The translations under genes and the position numbers were made by a program. From CAZJTL01 sp964548905 (GTDB taxonomy: Bacteria; Cyanobacteriota; Cyanobacteriia; Cyanobacteriales; Xenococcaceae), in contig CAZJTL010000030.1 in NCBI GenBank assembly GCA_964548905.1, forward strand, positions 1 through 33,822: DNA of 33,822 nt, written 5' to 3'. The notes beneath the pieces were generated by a model that was given only the letters and a program-made list of their open reading frames with translations, did not search any database and had not been told where the DNA came from. Below, piece by piece: positions 30,151 to 33,822 of this stretch. The number at the start of each line of letters is the position of its first letter. Position 1 is the stretch's first letter.

Positions 30151-30828
30151 CTAATTGCCAAAATCAATTTGCCATCTTTGAGCGAGATAATCCCGTATTT
30201 CCAGAAAGTTATCCCAAGGAATGTAAGGTTTATTTTCTGCTTTGAGATAATCGATCAGGCGATCGCGCGCAAAAACTAAGTCTGCTGACAATGCCATATT
30301 AATATCAGTAACCGAATCACCGATCGCCACTTTTTCTGTAGCGAAATATTGTTCCATCACCTTGACTTTGGCGACTAACTCGCTATCTCCTTCAAAATCG
30401 GAATGAACAGATAAGCGATCGCCGCGACGATCGATATCAACAGCATAGATAGAAGCAACTTTTTCCATTAATTGCTGGCGATCGAGGACAGTTTCTACCA
30501 TGTCTCGCAAACCACCAGAAATAACGATAAAAGGTACACCACGCAGGTTGAGAAAATTGAGTAATTCCTCTAAACCGTCACGAACAGGTTTACTCGCCGC
30601 ATATTCGAGAATCTCAGGATAGCGTCTAGAGGGAATTGATTCTAGTAGTTGCCTAACTCCTGCTCTCAATGTTAATTGTCTAGAATACATTTGAGGCATT
30701 AATTGCGACGACAATTCGGGAGCAAATTCTTTTAGCATTCCTGCAAAAGTTTCGATCGCCGTAATCGTCCCGTCAAAATCGCAAAAAACTATACTTTGAG
30801 TTCGCTCGAAGCTAGGCTGACTATACAC
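30151..30828 (-). CDS. mtnX: MtnX, 2-hydroxy-3-keto-5-methylthiopentenyl-1-phosphate phosphatase
   Basis: A 225-residue HAD phosphatase that removes the phosphate in methionine salvage before the dioxygenase step. Visible motifs are F-C-D-F-D-G-T-I-T (Asp17 and Asp19), V-I-S-G-G-L-R-D-M-V (motif II), and I-G-D-S-V-T-D-I-N-M-A (motif IV). The cap region between motifs I and II is of the MtnX/SerB type. It lies upstream of mtnB on the same strand, separated by 570 bases. The G-D-S-V-T-D-I pattern and the pairing with mtnB separate it from serine phosphatase. Confidence 0.9.
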   Translation of the reverse strand: MYSQPSFERTQSIVFCDFDGTITAIETFAGMLKEFAPELSSQLMPQMYSRQLTLRAGVRQLLESIPSRRYPEILEYAASKPVRDGLEELLNFLNLRGVPFIVISGGLRDMVETVLDRQQLMEKVASIYAVDIDRRGDRLSVHSDFEGDSELVAKVKVMEQYFATEKVAIGDSVTDINMALSADLVFARDRLIDYLKAENKPYIPWDNFLEIRDYLAQRWQIDFGN

Positions 30829-31044
30829 GTCACATGGATAAAAAAGACCAGAAGTATTTTCTCATAAAATAGGGGTGTAAGGGTGTATGCGACACGAAGT
30901 TGCAGTATTCAGTGGACTTTGCTCTACCTGAGCATTATCAAGTATCCTCAGTTTTGTAAAACATAACTAGTTATAGCAAAGAGTACTTCGATCGCTAAAA
31001 TAGAGAGTGTGTTGCTTTTAATTCAACACATTGGCAATGGTAGT

Positions 31045-31254
31045 ATGCATATCGAAGAACAACTAGATACACTCCAATCCGAAATCGACCAAAAGAGACA
31101 AGAAATTCGCTCGGATTACTACTCAATGTCGATTGGTGAATTGATTAGTTTGTACGAGCAAAAAGAAATTGAAATTCATCCTGAGTTTCAGAGATTTTTT
31201 CGTTGGGAAGTTTTAGTAAGAGTAAACATAATGCTTTATTACGTAGTGGAGTAA
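31045..31254 (+). pseudogene. DUF262 (GmrSD N-terminal-like) gene remnant
   Basis: 69 codons from the ATG at 31045. The N-terminus (E-E-Q-L-D-T-L-Q-S-E-I-D) leads to S-M-S-I-G-E-L-I-S-L-Y and E-I-H-P-E-F-Q-R-F-F-R-W, the start of the DUF262/ParB-like nuclease domain of GmrSD-type defence proteins. In complete proteins this continues for hundreds of residues through the D-G-x-Q-R motif. Here homology stops after R-F-F-R-W at about 31208. The frame then ends at 31254, overlapping the HEPN gene in another frame. This is a deletion remnant. Confidence 0.75.
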
Positions 31255-31760
31255 TGCTTTTATATGCACACTGGGAAGGATATATCAAAACTGCTGCGAT
31301 TAGCTATTTAGAATTTGTCGTCAGACAACAATTAACTTATAAAGATTTAGCCATAAATTTCGTAGCAATAGCTATGAAGACAAAACTTAATCAGGCAACC
31401 GAAACCAACAAGGCAACAATCTTTACAGAAGTGACTGACTTCATGCTCAACCAAATGAATCAGAAAAGTTCAATTTCTTATGAAGAAGTGGTTTCAACAG
31501 CCGCTAATTTATCTTCTTCAATTTTGCGAGAGATTGTCTGTCTTTTAGGTTTGAACTACTCTTTTTATGAAACTAAAGAGGTGATTATTAACGAGCAATT
31601 ACTAAAGCGAAGAAATGGAATTGCTCATGGCGAATATTTATCACTCGATCGCGATGAATATCAACAGTTGCATGATGAGATTTTAGCAATGATGGAAAAT
31701 TTTCGTACTCAGATTGAAAATAATGCTAGCCAAAAATTATACTTACGGAATCAAAAGTAA
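31203..31760 (+). CDS. MAE_28990/MAE_18760-type HEPN nuclease, 5'-truncated
   Basis: A 185-codon frame. Y-A-H-W-E-G-Y-I-K-T-A-A near residue 21 and the HEPN catalytic motif R-N-G-I-A-H (Arg137, His142; R-x4-H) in a C-terminal helix are typical of this family of RNase toxins linked to defence. Homologues normally have about 40 more N-terminal residues before H-N-A-L-L-R-x-G. Here the region is replaced by the DUF262 fragment in another frame, so the gene has lost its own start and must use TTG 31203 or ATG 31252 if translated at all. The catalytic residues remain. Confidence 0.7.
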   Translation: MGSFSKSKHNALLRSGVMLLYAHWEGYIKTAAISYLEFVVRQQLTYKDLAINFVAIAMKTKLNQATETNKATIFTEVTDFMLNQMNQKSSISYEEVVSTAANLSSSILREIVCLLGLNYSFYETKEVIINEQLLKRRNGIAHGEYLSLDRDEYQQLHDEILAMMENFRTQIENNASQKLYLRNQK

Positions 31761-31855
31761 GTTAACTACAAAGATTGATTGTCTGAAAAACTTTCTGCTA
31801 GACACCAAAAAATAATCCTTAACGATCTGCCTCCTGCCTTCTCTTCCCTCTTAAA

Positions 31856-32506
31856 ATGCTATATCTGAAAAAATTAACTTACCATCCTCCTGCTACTTCT
31901 CAACCGATTCTTAAAGATATCGATCTAGAACTAGCGCCACAAGAGTTAGGATTAATCGTTGGACCTAGCGGTTCGGGTAAAAGTACTCTCTTAGAAATTC
32001 TCGCAGGACTGGCAGAGAGAACTGGCGGTGATATATTCTGGAGAAACCAAGAGTTAACTTCTCTACATCTGCAACAATTGGGGGTATTTGTTTTTCAGTT
32101 TCCCTAATGACATTTTTGTGGTTCGACAATCTTGGAAGAATTACGTTTGGGACATCCAGAAATAGGTTCGCAACAGGTACGAGAGACACTTAAGGAAGTA
32201 GGATTAGAAGATATTCCTTTTAATATCTCTCCTCATAATCTTAGCGGCGGTCAACAAAGAAGACTTGCTTTGGCAGTACAGTTAATTCGTCAACCTAATT
32301 TATTAATGTTAGACGAACCCACTGCTGGATTAGATTGGTCGATGCGACAACAACTTACTAAACTATTGGCAAAGTTAAAAACTCATTGGACTTTACTAGT
32401 TGTAACTCACGATCCAGGTGAATTAATAGGCATTGCCGATCGCTGTTGGCATATCGATCGCGGACAACTCAAACCTGTTAATTTAGCAATGAACAATGAA
32501 CAATGA
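31856..32506 (+). pseudogene. ABC transporter ATP-binding protein, interrupted by two adjacent stop codons
   Basis: One frame of 217 codons with TAA-TGA at 32105-32110. The first part holds Walker A G-P-S-G-S-G-K-S. The second holds the signature L-S-G-G-Q-Q-R-R, Walker B L-L-M-L-D-E-P-T-A-G-L-D and the switch V-V-T-H-D. Both parts are in the same frame. The Q-loop reads V-F-Q-F-P, then the stops, then H-F-C-G-S-T-I-L-E-E-L. Homologues have P-E-R-H-F there, so the two stops each need only one substitution (GAA to TAA, CGA to TGA). The C-terminal residues come from an AACAATG repeat. Confidence 0.8.
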
Positions 32507-32514
32507 ACAATGAA
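32492..32514 (+). repeat. AACAATG tandem repeat joining the ABC gene and rsmG
   Basis: Three seven-base units (32492-32512). The second ends the ABC ATPase frame (TGA 32504-32506) and the third contains the ATG of rsmG (32510), so the same repeat provides a stop and a start. Confidence 0.8.
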
Positions 32515-33253
32515 CTATAAAGAATTACCAAATTTTGAGCATATTTGGCAGGAGACTTTAAAATGGCAGCCAGATGAAACAAAACAAATACAATATCAAA
32601 AATTATACGAACAGATTTTAATAGGAAATCGCAAGTTAAATCTTACTCGTATTACCGAACCTGTTGATTTTTGGGAAAAACATCTTTGGGATTCTTTAGC
32701 TGGAATTATCAATGCAGATTTAGAAATCGAAATTGAAACAAAAGAAGATTTAAAAGTAATTGATATTGGTACTGGTGGAGGATTTCCTGGTTTACCGATC
32801 GCGATCGCTTTTCCTTGGTGGCGCTTAACTTTAGTTGATTCTACTCATAAAAAAATAGCTTTTGTTCGAGATTTAAGTAACAATTTAGGTTTAAAAAATG
32901 TTACTACTTTAACTACAAGAGCGGAACAATTAGGACAGAAAAATAATTACAGAGAAGCTTATAATTTAGCTTTAATTAGAGCAGTTGCTCAACCATCAGT
33001 TTGTGCTGAATATACTCTACCTTTTGTTAAAATTGGTGGTTTAGCTATTCTTTATCGAGGTCATTGGAGCGATGAAGATAGCATACAATTAAAACCTGCT
33101 TTAGAAAAATTGGGAGGCAAATTAGAAGCTGTTCGCGAGTTAATTACTCCTCTTAGTAATAGCATTCGTAATTGTATTTATTTACGAAAGATCTCATCCA
33201 TGTCTCCTCAATTTCCTCGCGCGGTAGGAGTGCCAAATCAACATCCTTTATAA
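32510..33253 (+). CDS. rsmG: 16S rRNA (guanine527-N7)-methyltransferase
   Basis: A 247-residue Rossmann-fold methyltransferase that modifies G527 of 16S rRNA using S-adenosylmethionine. R-K-L-N-L-T-R-I-T and H-L-W-D-S-L are the N-terminal RsmG pattern. V-I-D-I-G-T-G-G-G-F-P-G-L-P-I-A-I is the SAM-binding motif near residue 82, and L-V-D-S-T-H-K-K-I-A-F follows. The start codon lies in a tandem repeat without a Shine-Dalgarno sequence, so expression may rely on upstream translation. Length is normal. Confidence 0.94.
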   Translation: MNYKELPNFEHIWQETLKWQPDETKQIQYQKLYEQILIGNRKLNLTRITEPVDFWEKHLWDSLAGIINADLEIEIETKEDLKVIDIGTGGGFPGLPIAIAFPWWRLTLVDSTHKKIAFVRDLSNNLGLKNVTTLTTRAEQLGQKNNYREAYNLALIRAVAQPSVCAEYTLPFVKIGGLAILYRGHWSDEDSIQLKPALEKLGGKLEAVRELITPLSNSIRNCIYLRKISSMSPQFPRAVGVPNQHPL

Positions 33254-33421
33254 GCTGGTCAAATCTTATAGTTTTGTCAGTCAACCAGATCCCTACTTTG
33301 TTTTTGTTTCATGACTGTAAGTTCATTTTGCAAAGCCTGTTTATACCAATTCTCGAAACTAGCTAGATACATGAGCAAATTATTTCTTAATAGGAAAAAA
33401 CTTGTAAACCCTTAATTAATT

Positions 33422-33449
33422 TGTTGCCTGTTGCCTGTTGCCTGTTGCC
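33422..33449. repeat. TGTTGCC tandem repeat
   Basis: Four exact seven-base units in the 218-base gap between rsmG and the receiver-domain remnant. Nothing else is recognisable in that gap. Confidence 0.85.
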
Positions 33450-33471
33450 TTACCTTCTACTAAGTCTTTTG

Positions 33472-33807
33472 TTACTTTTGAGAAATGGTATTAGCTAATC
33501 TGGTATTAATAGCGCTTAACAATTCTTTTCTAGTAAAAGGTTTAGTTAAATAATCATCTGCGCCTAAATCCATTCCCATTCGCAAATCTTCTTTCGTGGT
33601 TTTAGCAGTCAGGAAAATGAAGGGAATTAGATTACTGACAGAATGATGCATGATTTCGTCGATCACTTTGTAACCGTCAGCTTCTGGCATCATCACATCA
33701 CAAAGAATCAAATCGGGATGTTCTGTTAATGCCATTTGTATGCCTACTTTACCGTTTTCTGCTTCAACAACAATAGACCTCTTGCAAAAGTAGCTAACGA
33801 TCGCCAT
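33472..33807 (-). pseudogene. Response-regulator receiver domain, N-terminus missing
   Basis: From V-V-E-A-E-N-G-K-V-G onward this is a CheY-like receiver domain: phospho-acceptor Asp in L-I-L-C-D-V-M-M-P-E, T in F-L-T-A-K and Lys in Y-L-T-K-P-F. The first strand and its acidic pair, about 25-30 residues, are absent. The replacement, M-A-I-V-S-Y-F-C-K-R-S-I, corresponds to DNA that resembles an IS terminus. The frame stops upstream (TAA) within 12 bases of the Met. Phosphorylation would need the missing acidic pair, so it is probably inactive unless an N-terminal exon-like part exists outside the window. Confidence 0.6.
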
Positions 33808-33822
33808 AATTTAGCCCAAATC
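33774..33822. mobile_element. Possible insertion-sequence end (partial)
   Basis: TAGACCTCTTGCAAAAG at 33774-33790 resembles the terminal repeats of IS elements I associate with cyanobacteria. It begins exactly where receiver-domain homology ends. The element, if real, continues past the right edge, so no transposase is visible. Confidence 0.35.

Noticed and set aside
33172..33366. 64-codon plus-strand frame after rsmG
   Set aside because: It overlaps the rsmG 3' end in another frame and is hydrophobic low-information sequence without a start signal.
1..33822. tRNA and rRNA genes
   Set aside because: I looked for T-arm-like GGTTCGAATCC patterns and for rRNA-like blocks and found none convincing.

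Overview
The window is chromosomal DNA of a cyanobacterium. The evidence is the high density of the HIP1 octamer GCGATCGC, the A+T-rich background, and a run of genes of cyanobacterial type: PilMNOQ without PilP, a DUF2839 protein, a CPP1/Cdf1-like protein, a thylakoid-lumen-type pentapeptide protein, a TIGR03643 protein and a Bzt/Nat-type amino acid transporter. A coccoid or pleurocapsalean-like lineage is possible, but I cannot fix the genus. No rRNA, tRNA or CRISPR array is visible.

Layout. 1-1,820: small accessory genes, including a probably frameshifted zinc-ribbon protein and a MazE/MazF toxin-antitoxin pair with a palindromic operator. 1,883-3,285: a palindromic repeat element and a solitary sugar-type ABC binding lipoprotein on the minus strand. 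3,667-8,872: the type IV pilus assembly operon pilM-pilN-pilO-pilQ. 9,147-10,608: HU and a CobD-like PLP enzyme that carries an in-frame insert of short tandem repeats. 10,860-13,815: a plasmid-type HTH gene and a two-gene fragment of an amino acid ABC transporter. 13,869-18,191 (minus): a TIGR03643 protein, an unknown protein, a membrane-anchored coiled-coil protein with 33-residue acidic tandem repeats interrupted by a 100-N assembly gap, and a DUF815-type AAA ATPase. 18,254-29,580: housekeeping and conserved cyanobacterial genes (nucleoside hydrolase, YraN, TyrA, a degenerate DinG-like helicase, DUF2839, CPP1-like, HAD, GNAT, HEAT-repeat protein, CTP synthase, MtnB). 30,151-30,828: MtnX, which with MtnB belongs to methionine salvage. 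31,045-33,822: a decaying zone with a DUF262 fragment joined out of frame to a HEPN nuclease, an ABC ATPase broken by two adjacent stop codons, an intact rsmG, and a response-regulator receiver domain cut at its N-terminus by what looks like an insertion-sequence end.

Two themes run through the window. First, short tandem repeats, mostly heptanucleotide with a different unit at each site, fill many intergenic gaps and enter coding ends (HEAT protein, ABC ATPase/rsmG junction, MtnB stop) and once a gene interior (CobD). Second, several accessory genes are truncated or fused (zinc-ribbon gene, plasmid-type HTH gene, DUF262/HEPN, ABC ATPase, receiver domain). The most interesting candidate for an undescribed function is the coiled-coil protein at 14,866-16,525. 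Its C-terminal tail repeats a D-L-N-A-L-L-D / D-F-G-A-F-L-D motif that resembles short helical CheY-binding peptides such as the FliM N-terminus.
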